Assembly (NCBI RefSeq): GCF_937996225.1
Contig: NZ_CALKTC010000012.1
Span: 1 to 58,372 of the forward strand
Direction: 5' to 3'
From: an uncultured Campylobacter sp.
Lineage (GTDB): Bacteria > Campylobacterota > Campylobacteria > Campylobacterales > Campylobacteraceae
DNA length: 58,372 bases
In this document: piece by piece, positions 26,893 to 36,477 of the stretch
Layout: each line of letters starts with the position of its first letter
How positions within the stretch are numbered: position 1 is the stretch's first letter
Notes under the pieces: model-generated
The model's database searches: none
The model's input: only the letters and a program-made list of their open reading frames with translations
What the model was told of the DNA's origin: nothing
Made by a program: the position numbers and the translations under genes

Positions 26893-27420
26893 ATGAAAAA
26901 TCTCATCATCATCGCTCATCCCGATATGGCAAGCTCGCACGCAAACAAGGCGTGGCGCGAGGTAGCCAAAAAGCAAGCGGATAAATTTGATATTCACGAA
27001 ATTTACGCCGCTTATCCGAACGGCAAAATAAACGTAGCGCGCGAGCAGGAGTTACTTTTAAGCCACGATAAAATTATCATTCAGTTTCCACTTTATTGGT
27101 ACAGCTATCCGCCGCTTTTAAAGCAATGGTTCGACGATGTATTTGCCTACGGCTGGGCTTACGGCAGCACCGGCGACAAGCTAAAAGGTAAAGAATTCGC
27201 CCTAGCGATCACTATCGGCGACGAGCGAAACAACTATAAAAAAGACGGCACGATCGGATTTAACATAGAGGAAGTTATCACGCCTTTTAAATGCGCTATG
27301 AATTTTACAGGCGCCAAGCTGCTGCCGTGCCACTTTGGCTATGGATTTTCATTTCATCCAGATAGCGAATATATCGCAAAAAGTGCAGAAAAATACGAAG
27401 AATTTTTAGCAAAATTTTAA
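26893..27420 (+). CDS. NAD(P)H-dependent oxidoreductase, flavodoxin fold (KefF/YwrO-like)
   Basis: A 175-residue flavoprotein: strand and flavin loop MKNLIIIAHPDMASSHANKA, then IIIQFPLYWYSYPPLLKQWF with the conserved aromatic flavin contacts, FAYGWAYG, and LKGKEFALAITIG. This matches the KefF/YwrO/NQO1-like group that reduces quinones or nitro compounds with NAD(P)H. AAGGATAAA precedes the ATG. No KefC-type potassium channel is adjacent, so a stand-alone quinone or electrophile reductase is more likely. Substrate is not known. Confidence 0.88.
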   Translation: MKNLIIIAHPDMASSHANKAWREVAKKQADKFDIHEIYAAYPNGKINVAREQELLLSHDKIIIQFPLYWYSYPPLLKQWFDDVFAYGWAYGSTGDKLKGKEFALAITIGDERNNYKKDGTIGFNIEEVITPFKCAMNFTGAKLLPCHFGYGFSFHPDSEYIAKSAEKYEEFLAKF

Positions 27421-28905
27421 AATTTACAAAGGCAAAATCGCTTTTTTAGTCGCGAAATTTTATTTTAAAAAGTGGCGGATGAAGATCATCTTTTCATCCA
27501 CACTACTCGATACGCTTCCTGCATCGATATTTTTGTGTTGCACACGCAACCTGCTGACATAATCTCCCATCCTTTTGATCGTAAAATTTTATTCCCTTCT
27601 CCTCTCCCCCTAAATGGGCAAAGTTTACGTTAAAAATTTATACGAAATTTTTCCGTATAGAGCATGCTTTAGTGCAGCCATATAAAAATCAATGAGCATA
27701 AAATTTTACCTAAAAATTTGCACCCGCTCGCAATAATACTCGTCTTAAATTTACATAAGACGTTAAAAAACTATGCATGTCCCGTCGTAGCTACTGCTTC
27801 AAACTCTCCGTTAAAATTATATTAAACTCGTAAAGTCGCGCGTTCACTATACGCTACCGGGCTTGTATTGCACTCACCAAGCTCATCCTCATCAATGTCA
27901 AAACAACAATCACTCATCTTGCTAGAAAGTGCGTCAGCTGGCAGGTATCAAGGAGAGTTACTGCGAAAGCGGTGCAAAATACGATACTTCCGCGCCGAGC
28001 TGCTTAGCGCTTGCTACTCTGCGCGCGTGCAAGCCCAAGATCCAAAAAGAGATTTAAAGTAAAGTAGCGCCTGCCACCCTACGCGCGTGCAGATAGCTTA
28101 AAGCTGCCAAAAAGTTTGCGCTCACTTCGCCACTGAGCGCAATTTGCCTATTGCGCGCCTATTAATGCTTTCAGATTTCAACCTGTTCGCTTTTACTTTC
28201 CGTCTTTAAATGCCTGCATACAGCTAGCTGCAAAGACGTATTAGCTGGATATGCCTTGTAGCTCGCCCCCCTCATACCCTAGATAAAAATCCGCCGTAAT
28301 TTATGTAGATATTTGACAGCAGGATCGTTTGAATACGATCTTTCATATGAAGCCCAAAAACGCTACGCCGATACAGATGCGCACCATTTTTTTGCTCTGC
28401 GCGCGCTGCCTGCGTCGCTGCGGTCACAATTTTTCTGATACGACACTTAAAGACAACCTATCGCCAAAACTACCGAAAAGCTTTTAGCCTTGTTTTTTGC
28501 TTTAGAATTTAGTCTCAATCAGTTCTTTGCTAATAAACCGACAGAACTTCCATGCGTTTGGTATATCAGCTCATCCACGCGGAATTTAGCTAAATTTTTA
28601 TTTGGATTCTTAAAAACGTGCCAACTTTTCTATCGCGTCTTATTTCGGATAACAGCAAAATTCTACCCCCACACTGTAAAGAGTTAAATTCTATCGAGCA
28701 AATTTATTAAAAATTTTAAGAGTAGCAGAAGTAGTAATAGATGATTAATGCTTTTCTATATAGATACCGACGCCAAATTTTAATAAAAAGATATCCATTA
28801 AATTTGCGCTTTTTAAATTAGCCAGCAAAAGCTTAAATTTCAAGGTTTCCAGCAAAAGCAAACCCCGCAATACTTCATTAAGCGGCGCAAAAGCCGCTTT
28901 AAATT
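27421..28905. other. 1.5-kb gene-free, possibly decayed region
   Basis: All frames are interrupted often, and the short open stretches lack ribosome sites and recognisable products. Visible structure: a hairpin near 27471-27502 (gtggcggatga/tcatccacac), a perfect 7-bp hairpin at 27741-27762 (cgtctta/taagacg), and a diverged 60-base direct repeat whose heads start at 28005 and 28065 (tagcgc.tgc...cgcgcgtgca). The codon-like GC composition in places suggests the remains of genes, but I cannot name one. Confidence 0.5.
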
Positions 28906-29582
28906 TTACTCTGCGACGCGATTTACCCAGATCAAAAACTCATCGCTTGGGTTCTCGTCGTCCAAATGCGCGGGCGTGACGAGCTCAAGCGCGGTTTGTG
29001 GGATCGTCGTTTTAAACCTGTCCTTGAGCCACTGCTGAAATTCTACGTTTGGATGCACGATAAAGTCGTCGCTGTTTGGCGGCGCGCTAAAATCCTCATC
29101 CCAGCAGATCTCATCGTATCCGACCGCGAGCAATCGCAAAAAATCAAGCCCGCTGCGAGCCAAAACGCAGGTCATGCTCGAGCCTGAGCCAGAGCCCATG
29201 TGCGGGGTCTAGTCTCGCCCGCATCGTCCAGCCACAGCGCGCACATCGAGCCTTCCGAGCCGCTGCCTGCGAACACGCAAAGCCGCTGCTTGATCTCCGC
29301 GGCAAGCTCGCGATCCTCGCCGTAAAACCAATACCTTAGCTCTTCGTCGCGATTTTTCGGCTCATCCGTGAAAAATACGATGTCCGTGCCGCCCTCGCGC
29401 TCATCGTCGCTCCAGCTCTGCCGTAGCCGATCCTGCGGGTAGAGATAGCCGCGTCTGCGCCCGCCCGCGTCGTCATAAAAGCCGTTTGCTTCGATCCACG
29501 CATAAAGCGCCTCAAGTTCGCTTGGCACGCGCATGTCCTGCGGTAGCGCCTCGCGCAACTGCACTAACAATAAATTTTCCAC
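28906..29582 (-). pseudogene. SMI1/KNR4-like (SUKH) protein, frameshifted
   Basis: Two frames make one protein. The first (from 29582) has LPQDMRVPSELEALYAWIEA and ends its family match at WLDDAGETRP. The second takes up with HMGSGSGSSMTCVLARSG, LDFLRLLAVGYDEIC and a C-terminal WLKDRFKTTIPQTALELV...DEFLIWVNRVAE block, typical of SMI1/KNR4-fold proteins. The switch is at a C4 run (GGGG at 29204-29207 on the plus strand); one more C restores 225 residues. SUKH proteins are often immunity partners of contact-dependent or polymorphic toxins, but no toxin gene is beside it. A real mutation and a sequencing error are both possible. Confidence 0.8.
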
Positions 29583-29904
29583 GATCGCTCCTTTTGCTAA
29601 ATTTGCCGCTCAAATTTTACTCCGTTTTGGCTAAATTTACGAATATTTTGTCTAATATCTGCGGCGTTTTACGCGCCTCGTCGCCGCAAGCGCAAATCGG
29701 GCTCTTTAAATTTAGCCGATTTTCGTTGCTATACGTACGCGGCGTCGACGTGAGCGCATATTTAAAAAAGGGTATGAGAATTTTAAGTAGAAAAATGCGT
29801 AAAATTTTACGACTTAAATTTTACTATTTTAAGGCCTCTTTGTTTTTGCAGAAATTTGCGGTTTTAAATTTAGCTCGCCGCAAAGAGTAAAATTTTAGCG
29901 ATAC
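29583..29904. other. 322-base gene-free stretch
   Basis: I see no gene. It contains the ribosome site of the SMI1/KNR4-like gene at its left edge and many AAATTT words, with no clear terminator. Confidence 0.5.
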
Positions 29905-30765
29905 CTATAAATTTAAAATTTCTCGCGCCTTTCGTTTGCAAGCCTCAAATTTTTGCTCAAACTCCGCGCGCCTTTGCAGCTCGTTTTTCGCCCCCATTTT
30001 GGTGTATCCCGAGCCTTGCCCCAGAAAATATACATAGCCGGTATCTTTAAACTCCACCGCAAGCGGCATTTGCGCACCCTCTATGCCCTCGCAAATAAGC
30101 TGCGCAAGCGCATACTCCTTCAGCGCAAAGGCGTGCGGATACAGGCTTATCTTTTTTAGATTTTTAAGAGCGGCGAGCGGCAAGAGCGCCGGATATGGGG
30201 CCTTACACTTTATCCAGGTTAGTTTTAGCACTTCAAGACCGCATAGGCCTTTGAGAAACTCGAAATCTACAATCGGCTGATCCCAATCCAGCGTACCGTT
30301 AATACACAAATATCGCAGCGAGGCTATGCCGCTAAGCCCCGAAAAATCGCTCACTCTGCGTAAATTTTCAAAATGCGCCGATCTTAAGTTTTTCAGCTCG
30401 CACAGAGGCGAAAGATCGCAAAATCCCGATACGTATTCCAAAACGAGCTCCTGCAAAAGCGGCAGCTCGGCAAGAAAGTCGATATTTTTAACTTGAACCC
30501 TCGTAATGCGCAAACGCTTAAGCTGCCTAAGTCTCGGTAGTGCGGCGATCTGCTCCTTGCTCGGAAGATGCAAGGTAAGCTCCTGCAGATCCCCACACTC
30601 AAAAATCTGCTCCCAAAAAGGAGTATCTGCCTAGGTAGTAGCGATCTGCAAGCTCTGATTATCCGCCACGGGCCCGTTTAGCGCGAATGCAAAACGCTCG
30701 CGGTTGGGCACCATCGCCCAGTAATCATCCTTTCAGTCTAGCAGATACGCAAAGTGATGTATCAT
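29905..30765 (-). pseudogene. Leucine-rich-repeat-like protein with two in-frame stops
   Basis: The full frame starts at an ATG at 30765 (GGAGA before it) and reads MIHHFAYLLD, then TGA (30733-30735), KDDYWAMVPNRERFAFALNG...IATT, then TAG (30631-30633), then ADTPFWEQIFECGDLQELTL and 222 more residues without a break. The intact part has at least five LRR-type units (LRQLKRLRITRVQVKNIDFL; LPLLQELVLEYVSG; LKNLRSAHFENLRRV) and a C-terminal charged tail. Total 286 residues if both stops were sense codons. Both lie in one frame, so nonsense mutations explain it. Related proteins occur near immunity-type genes; its role is unknown. Confidence 0.75.
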
Positions 30766-31090
30766 TTGCAATCTCCGTTTTTAAAATTTTAAAGTGCGTG
30801 ATTTTATCGCGCAAGCGGTGCACTAAATTTAAGCCCGTCTATCGAGCTCGCAAAACTCCTTTTCAAACTATGCCGCCATAAAATTTAGGCTCGCTGCGGC
30901 TCGGCCCGCAAATACCTCCGCCGCCGCAATAACTCGCCGCAGTAGTTTGCCGCAGTAGTTTGCCTTTAAATTTAAGCCCGCCGGGCTCTAGTCAAATTTA
31001 AAGCCGCTCAAGCTTTTGTTAAATCAAACTCACGCGCTTCAAATTTGCAAATTTCACGCCGCTTGAGCGGGCGGACAAACAGAATTTAGT
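30766..31090. other. 325-base gene-free stretch with a 13-base tandem duplication
   Basis: No gene. A perfect tandem copy of cgcagtagtttgc lies at 30938-30950 and 30951-30963. Several short GC-rich inverted repeats (for example gcccgccgggc near 30980) may act as terminator for the phosphatase gene, which is read from the other side. Confidence 0.55.
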
Positions 31091-31777
31091 CTAAATTCCA
31101 AGCTCGGCTCTTACGAGCGCTTCGTTTTGCGGCGTCAAAAAGCCCGCGATATCCTGCCACATGGAGTGAAAGCCGTATCCGCCCTCTATCATCTCGCTGC
31201 GTGCGGCGTCCAGGCTCCAGCCCTGATAGATCACACGGTACATCGCCACCACAAGCCCCGTGCGATCGGCTCCGTGATAGCAGTGCACGAGCACGGCGCC
31301 CTCCTTTTGGCGCTTGCGAATAGTGCGCAAGACGTCCGCTATCTGCGCGGGCTTTATCTACCAGCTTTGAAGCGGCTTGTTCGCGAGCCAAAATTGATCC
31401 CCAAATGCCCTTCTATCGCCGCCTCTGCTAAAATGACGCAGATTTACGATGCTTTTGATACCAAGCTCGTGCAGCTTTGCGGCGTAGCTTCTATCAAGCT
31501 GAGCGCTGCGAAATAGCAGCTCGTCCACGCGGTAGAAATTTTTCGCTTCGTCGATGAGGGTTACTTTTTGCGATGAGTTTGGGTTTGTGCCGCGTGCTGC
31601 GGTACCTGCGTTTTCAAATCGCGCGTTTTGAAATTTGGCGTCTTTTGCGTCCGCGAGATTTTGCTCAGCGTCGCTCGTTTTTCTAAAATTTATGGAATTC
31701 GCTTCTGTCACAAGCTCCGCATTTACGCCGGTCGCAAAGCAAAATACAGCCGCTAGTGCAAGGGTTTTAAATTTCAA
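31091..31777 (-). pseudogene. Exported dual-specificity/tyrosine phosphatase with an in-frame amber codon
   Basis: One frame of 229 codons holds a signal peptide (ends VNA near residue 21), a low-complexity stretch, LLFRSAQLDRSYAAKLHELG, IKSIVNLRHFSRGGD, and the phosphatase loop HCYHGADRTG (HCX5R) with MYRVIYQGW behind it. A TAG codon at 31358-31360, between PLQSW and IKPAQIADVL, splits it into 139- and 88-codon parts, with the catalytic loop after the stop. Without the TAG the alignment with exported DSP-type phosphatases is continuous. Such enzymes act in the periplasm on phosphotyrosine, phospholipid or polyphosphate-type substrates. Substrate unknown. Confidence 0.82.
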
Positions 31778-32170
31778 ATTTCATCCTTTAAATTTGGCTA
31801 AATTTTATGATTTTTGTAAAATTTGACGCTAGACAGGTCAAAATGCAAAATGGCAAGCGCGCCTAAATTTAACGCAAAATTTGAGCGTCAAACCCGCCAA
31901 AATCGCCGCTAAATTTTGCCGCGAGCCCGCAAGTCGCGCCGATAAAATTAAAATTTCGTTTTAAAATTTCCCCGTTCCCACCCTTGGTATCGCTAGATCA
32001 GTACGCGGTAGTTACATTGCGTAGTTACATTGCCCCTGTAAATTTACTGAAAATAAATCGTAAAAGGGGTGCGCCCGTTTCCGCGAGCGCTGCCATAAAC
32101 CTGCTTTGCAGGTGAGTTTCGTACTCGCCTCTTGCGATACTTACCCGAAATTTTTCTAAATTTTACGCTT
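31778..32170. other. 393-base gene-free stretch with a 13-base tandem duplication
   Basis: No gene. gtagttacattgc is repeated exactly at 32008-32020 and 32021-32033. A small hairpin (cctgc/gcagg with a ttt loop) lies near 32109-32122 and may help end the minus-strand operon that stops at 32171. Confidence 0.55.
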
Positions 32171-32629
32171 TTAGCTTTCGATCAGATCGGTCTGCCAATT
32201 TGCGCCTTGCAGCGTCGTATCAAGCTGCCTGATCTGTCTAGCTAGCTCGTCCACCTGCTTTTGCAGCGCCGCGACGTCGACCGTGCTTAAAATTTTAATC
32301 TCGCTGCGCGAATACGCATCCACTTTTTGCGCGGCGACTTGTGCGAATGCACGCAGTGCGCCCGCTTTTAACGTGAGTATGTCGCGCTTGGCGATTAGCT
32401 CGGTTAGGCTCTTGCCGTCCGCTTTTGCGATGCAGTTGGTTAAATTTATCCGAACTATCAGGCGCTCAAGCTCGCCCGTGAGCGCATCCAGCTCGGCTAG
32501 CAACGCCTTTGGCTCTTCGCTAGGCTTTTCTCCCTCTTGCACCTTTGCGTTATCCGCGAGCCTTGATTTTAGCTGCTCGATGCGTTTTTGTATGTCGGCG
32601 CGCAGTATCAGCGCCTCGGCCAGTTTCAT
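32171..32629 (-). CDS. DIP1984 family protein (septicolysin-like)
   Basis: A 152-residue, mostly helical cytoplasmic protein: MKLAEALILRADIQKRIEQL at the start, INLTNCIAKADGKSLTELIA in the middle, and DELARQIRQLDTTLQGANWQ at the end, the hallmark of the DIP1984 family. The family is widespread and its function is not established. AAAGGAC precedes the ATG and the gap to the DUF799 gene is 18 bases, so it is likely the last gene of the lipoprotein operon. That link is the main clue to its role. Confidence 0.85.
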   Translation of the reverse strand: MKLAEALILRADIQKRIEQLKSRLADNAKVQEGEKPSEEPKALLAELDALTGELERLIVRINLTNCIAKADGKSLTELIAKRDILTLKAGALRAFAQVAAQKVDAYSRSEIKILSTVDVAALQKQVDELARQIRQLDTTLQGANWQTDLIES

Positions 32630-32647
32630 TTTCGTCCTTTTTAAAAT

Positions 32648-33328
32648 TTATTTGCCGCCGCCAAGTTGTCGATCTTGTCCGTAGTGCGGTGAATACGGGC
32701 CGTAAAGCAAGCATTTGTTGCAGTTCTGGCCCAGTAGTATCGCATCTGCGCTCGCAGAGAGCTTGTATCCCGCGTCAGAGACGGTATCGCCGATCTGCTT
32801 GATGACCGCGGAGATCAGCATGCCTACAAGATCGCTACTGCCTCTGCTTGAGTCGTCGCTTACCTGTGCCGAGCCCTCCCAGAGCGTCGCGCCGCTTCGC
32901 AGATCTACGAGCTTGGCATTGACCGCCACGACGCTTACGCTATTTAGCAGCATATACGAAGTGCCGTATTTGACGACGTCCATGTATAGCACGGCGTCTG
33001 CGCCGAAAATTTGTCTTAGCTTGTGCATAGAGATGTTTTGGATCTCGCTCGCTTCGTAAATTCCGTTATTTTTGAAGGTCTCATGCACGAGCGCAGGCGA
33101 AAATACGTAATAGCCCGCCTCGCTTAGCGGATAGATCGCGTTGGCAAGCACAGCAGCGCTTGCGTCCACTTCGGTTGTTTCGTTACTCGGCATCAGCACC
33201 AAAATCGATCGCGGCTTAGCCTGCTGAAGCGCCGAGTAATCGTAAATTTCAGGCTCGCTTAGAGCGCACGCGTTAAAAAACAGCGCCACGAATACGCTAA
33301 AAATCGCTATTTGAGCTTTATTGTTCAT
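32648..33328 (-). CDS. DUF799 (GNA1162-like) lipoprotein
   Basis: A 226-residue envelope protein. The signal ends at a lipobox-like FFNAC near residue 21. The sequence RSILVLMPSNETTEVDASAAVLA, YVFSPALVHETFKNNG and FGADAVLYMDVVKYG fits DUF799/GNA1162, a fold related to TolB-N/CsgG-type lipoproteins. The C-terminus has a CNKC pair. The ATG overlaps the DUF4810 stop (ATGA), and the trio CsgG-DUF4810-DUF799 is found together in many Gram-negatives, which suggests an outer-membrane complex. Function not established. Confidence 0.9.
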   Translation of the reverse strand: MNNKAQIAIFSVFVALFFNACALSEPEIYDYSALQQAKPRSILVLMPSNETTEVDASAAVLANAIYPLSEAGYYVFSPALVHETFKNNGIYEASEIQNISMHKLRQIFGADAVLYMDVVKYGTSYMLLNSVSVVAVNAKLVDLRSGATLWEGSAQVSDDSSRGSSDLVGMLISAVIKQIGDTVSDAGYKLSASADAILLGQNCNKCLLYGPYSPHYGQDRQLGGGK

Positions 33329-33819
33329 TTTTTAGCCTTTTTATTCGTTTTGCCGCCCTGTTTCGCGGCAGCTTTGCCTTGCTTTGCAGAGGCTGCTTTG
33401 ACGGCTTCGCGTCCGCTTGATCCTTGGGCTTTATCAGCGCCGGGCTTGGCCGCAGCCTCAGCTTTTTTAAGCGCGGCGGGGTTTGTAACGAAGGTCAAAA
33501 ACGGCTTTGATTCAGGGAAAGCCTGAGCTTCTTTTTCGAAATTCTCCCTCGCCCTTGCGCCGTTGCCCGCGCTTAGATACAAAAGCCCCAGATGCGAATA
33601 AAGCCCCGGCGGGACTTTGAGCCCCTTTTCGTATGCCTTTTGGATAGATTTTTCAAGCGCTTCGATCTGCTCGCCTACGTCGCCTTCCTGCTTTAGATAC
33701 TGATAGGTCGAGTCCGTGTAGCTGCCGTCCCAGTAATAAATTTGATTCCGGCTCCCGCCGCCGCAGCCGCAAAAGATCACGGCCGCAGCAGCAAGAGCAA
33801 AAGCGCTGCTCGCTTTCAA
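33325..33819 (-). CDS. DUF4810 lipoprotein
   Basis: A 164-residue protein with a TTG start, AAGGAT before it, and a signal with Cys residues at IFCGCGGG near residue 17-19. The DUF4810 core is IYYWDGSYTDSTYQYLKQEG and VPPGLYSHLGLLYLSAGNG, with a TPR-like helix pair. The C-terminal 45 residues are Ala/Lys-rich and low in complexity. It lies between the CsgG-like and DUF799 genes and overlaps the latter by 4 bases. Confidence 0.9.
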   Translation of the reverse strand: MKASSAFALAAAAVIFCGCGGGSRNQIYYWDGSYTDSTYQYLKQEGDVGEQIEALEKSIQKAYEKGLKVPPGLYSHLGLLYLSAGNGARARENFEKEAQAFPESKPFLTFVTNPAALKKAEAAAKPGADKAQGSSGREAVKAASAKQGKAAAKQGGKTNKKAKK

Positions 33820-33828
33820 ATTTAATCC

Positions 33829-34506
33829 TTATCTTACTTTAAACGCGCCGTTTTCAAGGCCGTTTACGAGATTATTGACCGCTTCGATGATCGCCAGGCT
33901 TAGCACCTTGCCGTTTAGCGTCGAATCATAGCCCGCAGTGCCGCCGAAACCTAGCACTTCGCGATTTGACAGCTCGTACTCGCCCGCACCCTGGGTCGAA
34001 AAGACCACCTCGGACGTTCTGACGTCAACGATGTTTAAATTTACTTTAGAATACGCGGTTTGGGTCTTTCCCTTGCCTAAAATTCCAAACAGCTGATGAT
34101 CTCCGGTCGTCTTGCGGCCAAACTCAGTCACGTCGCCGGTGATAACGTATCTGGCGCCTTTTAAGTTTTGTGCGCTTTTGGAGATTGCGCTTTCCTCTTT
34201 GATGGCGCGCATATTCGTGCGATCAAGCACCGAGAAACGTCCTGTTTGTTGTAAGCTTGAGATCAAAATTGTCTGCGCTTGGTTGCCCAGTCTGTCCTCC
34301 CCGTCGGAGAACACCCCGTTGTTGTAAGAGGATTGGTTGTTAAAGCGTCCTACCGATACGGCGATCCTCTCGCCAGAGTAATTGGTATTTAGACTCGCTA
34401 CCGTAGGGGTTTGCACTACGCGAGAGCTTTCTTTCGCGCATCCGCTAAATAGCGCCAGCACCGAAGCCGCAATAACGGCAACCGATATTGTTTTTTTGAA
34501 ATTCAT
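33829..34506 (-). CDS. CsgG/HfaB-like lipoprotein
   Basis: A 225-residue lipoprotein (lipobox LFSGC near residue 23) with the CsgG fold: IAVSVGRFNNQSSYNNG, QAQTILISSLQQTGRFSVLDR, GARYVITGDVTEFGRK and KVNLNIVDVRTSEVVFS. CsgG forms the curli export pore; this shorter relative, always seen with DUF4810 and DUF799 partners, has no curlin gene near it. It heads the operon, with AAGGAG before the ATG. An outer-membrane pore or assembly role is inferred. Confidence 0.9.
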   Translation of the reverse strand: MNFKKTISVAVIAASVLALFSGCAKESSRVVQTPTVASLNTNYSGERIAVSVGRFNNQSSYNNGVFSDGEDRLGNQAQTILISSLQQTGRFSVLDRTNMRAIKEESAISKSAQNLKGARYVITGDVTEFGRKTTGDHQLFGILGKGKTQTAYSKVNLNIVDVRTSEVVFSTQGAGEYELSNREVLGFGGTAGYDSTLNGKVLSLAIIEAVNNLVNGLENGAFKVR

Positions 34507-34947
34507 TCTTTACTCCTTAAGAAAAATTTTCCGTATGATAGCAAGAAATTCTTAAAAAACGGATGCGATTTGTTTTAAATTTAATCAATTTTTTCCTTCA
34601 CAAAACGGTAAAAGTACGTCGCGTTAAAACTTTGGAAATTTGATAAAGATCGCGCAAATGGCGGCGCCGTTTTAAAGCAAGTAAATTTTAAAAGAGGCTC
34701 GCCGATGCGAAGCCGCTTTTAAAAAGCCCATAAAAAAACCGCACGCAAGTTCGGCCGCAATTTAAATTTAAACTCATCCGGTTGCGCGGAAATTTAGGAA
34801 AGTTTAAACGATATGTTTTTAAAATTCGGCTCATATTTTGCAAGGCGAAGCGCGCGCATTCAAATCCTGCGAAATTTTAAAATTTAAGAGGGGGCAGTCC
34901 GGATCGATCTTAAAAACGATAGAAGTTCAAATTTGAAAGGATCTCAT
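34507..34947. other. 441-base divergent promoter region
   Basis: It separates the lipoprotein operon (minus) from the membrane protein gene (plus) and should carry both promoters. No gene is visible. A hairpin-like ggctcg/cgaagcc near 34691-34710 is imperfect. AAAGGA at 34936-34941 is the ribosome site of the plus-strand gene. Confidence 0.55.
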
Positions 34948-35601
34948 ATGCCAAAAAGCTACTTTAAAAATTTATACGCGGATTTGCGCGCAGGCAGGTT
35001 GCTGCTGCATCCGATTTTGGTGACGGCGGCATTCTTGGCGGCGCGCCGGCTTTGCTACTTTATAATTTTTCATTTTATTTTCGATCGCTGGTATGGCTGG
35101 GATTTCGTAGGAGAAGGGATATTCGTATTTATGCTTGAGTTCACGTGCTGCGCCTATTTTATCACTACTTGCACGCATTTTTTGCTCGTGCGAAAGATCA
35201 AATACTCTTTTGCGCTTATATGGGCGGCGCTTGCGGTTTTGCTCGTCGCAGCGTGCTTTTTGGGATATTATCGCGTAGATATCGATCATCAAAAAGAAGG
35301 CGTGTTATACTCCTTTTTCCTCGCATCCCTAATCGCCGCGAGCATCTATCTTTTGTTTTTATCGGTCGTATGTAAGCGATTTTTGCCGATTATTTACGCG
35401 GCGGTATTTGTCGTGAGCTACGCATTGGCGGTTTATATCGTTTTTAAGGCGCAATCGTTCGGCGCTTTCTCATCCGCTTGGGCGCTGTCGATCGTTTGTC
35501 CTTTGCTATGGGCGTTTTATTTCAAATTTGAGTTCAAAAGAATTTTCGCCTCAGAGGATAAAAACACGCAAATAAACGCACCTGCAAGTGGCGAGGAGTG
35601 A
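34948..35601 (+). CDS. Hypothetical polytopic membrane protein
   Basis: I start at the ATG of MPKSYFKNLYADLRAG (217 residues), because the longer frame begins with TTG inside the ribosome site. Five or six hydrophobic spans follow, at roughly 20-45, 55-80, 85-108, 122-145, 148-170 and 175-195, and the C-terminus is polar. I do not recognise the family and see no catalytic motif. It is upstream of a two-component operon on the same strand, with 195 bases between. Confidence 0.8.
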   Translation: MPKSYFKNLYADLRAGRLLLHPILVTAAFLAARRLCYFIIFHFIFDRWYGWDFVGEGIFVFMLEFTCCAYFITTCTHFLLVRKIKYSFALIWAALAVLLVAACFLGYYRVDIDHQKEGVLYSFFLASLIAASIYLLFLSVVCKRFLPIIYAAVFVVSYALAVYIVFKAQSFGAFSSAWALSIVCPLLWAFYFKFEFKRIFASEDKNTQINAPASGEE

Positions 35602-35757
35602 AAATTTATCCGTAACAAAATACCACAAAATTTTACTGCACGCACAAACGAGTAAAGCGGCAAATTTCACTGCCCAGGAGTACATTTGACAATGTGGCGA
35701 TTAATTTTCGCCTTACAATCACGCCCGTTTATTTTGTCTGCTTGAAAATAAATTTGT

Positions 35758-35763
35758 TATAAT
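35758..35763 (+). promoter_or_regulatory. -10 element of the second two-component operon
   Basis: A perfect TATAAT lies 34 bases before the response-regulator ATG; AAAAGGGG follows as ribosome site. No -35 box is evident. Confidence 0.5.
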
Positions 35764-35796
35764 CCCGAAAATTTAAAAAATCACAAAAGGGGTCGT

Positions 35797-36477
35797 ATGT
35801 TTAATATCCTACTCGTCGAAGACGATGAGGCTTTGAGCTCGGCGATAAGAGAAAAACTACTTGATGAGGGCTTTAGCGTGAGCTGCGCCTTCGACGGCAA
35901 GCAGGCGGCAGAGGCGCTGGATGAGGCGCATTTCGATCTGATCATCTCGGACGTGATGATGCCCAAGATGGACGGCTTTGAGCTTAGCAGATACGTTAGG
36001 CGCGACGGCAAGAGCCAGCCGATACTGATCATAACGGCAAAAAGTGAGATCGAGGATATGCAGACGGGCTTTAAAAGCGGCGCGGACGATTATATGAGCA
36101 AGCCGATAAATTTAAAAGAGCTCGTGCTGCGCGTGCATGCGCTGCTAAGACGCGCAAAGATCGCGAACGAAAAGCGGCTACTCATCGGCGGAAGCGAGCT
36201 TGACTACGATACGCTTAGCGTCCGCACCGAGGGCGAGCGGATAAGCCTGGCGCCGAAGGAATTTCGTCTTTTGTTTTTGCTGCTAAGCTACGCGGGCAGA
36301 ATTTTTACGAGATTTGAGATAATGAGCGAAATTTGGGGCTACGAAACGGACAGCGACGAGCGCGTCGTCGATACGCACATCAAAAAGCTACGGGCGAAAT
36401 TTGAAAATTCCAAGGACTTTGAGATAATCACCGTGCGCGGGCTCGGCTACAAAGCCGTAAAAAAGGAGCGAGCGTGA
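35797..36477 (+). CDS. Response regulator, OmpR/PhoB type
   Basis: A 226-residue regulator with receiver domain (EDDE at 8-11, phospho-acceptor Asp52 in LIISDVMMPKMDG, Lys in YMSKPINLKEL) and a winged helix from about 130, ending VVDTHIKKLRAKFE...ITVRGLGYKAVKK. The last codons overlap the kinase start by 4 bases (GTGA). It is more similar in pattern to classic PhoB/VanR-type regulators than the regulator at 14.3 kb. Confidence 0.94.
   Translation: MFNILLVEDDEALSSAIREKLLDEGFSVSCAFDGKQAAEALDEAHFDLIISDVMMPKMDGFELSRYVRRDGKSQPILIITAKSEIEDMQTGFKSGADDYMSKPINLKELVLRVHALLRRAKIANEKRLLIGGSELDYDTLSVRTEGERISLAPKEFRLLFLLLSYAGRIFTRFEIMSEIWGYETDSDERVVDTHIKKLRAKFENSKDFEIITVRGLGYKAVKKERA

Noticed and set aside
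30733..30735. TGA in the LRR gene as a selenocysteine codon
   Set aside because: No SECIS-like hairpin is apparent after it, LRR proteins do not carry selenocysteine, and a second stop (TAG) follows in the same frame.
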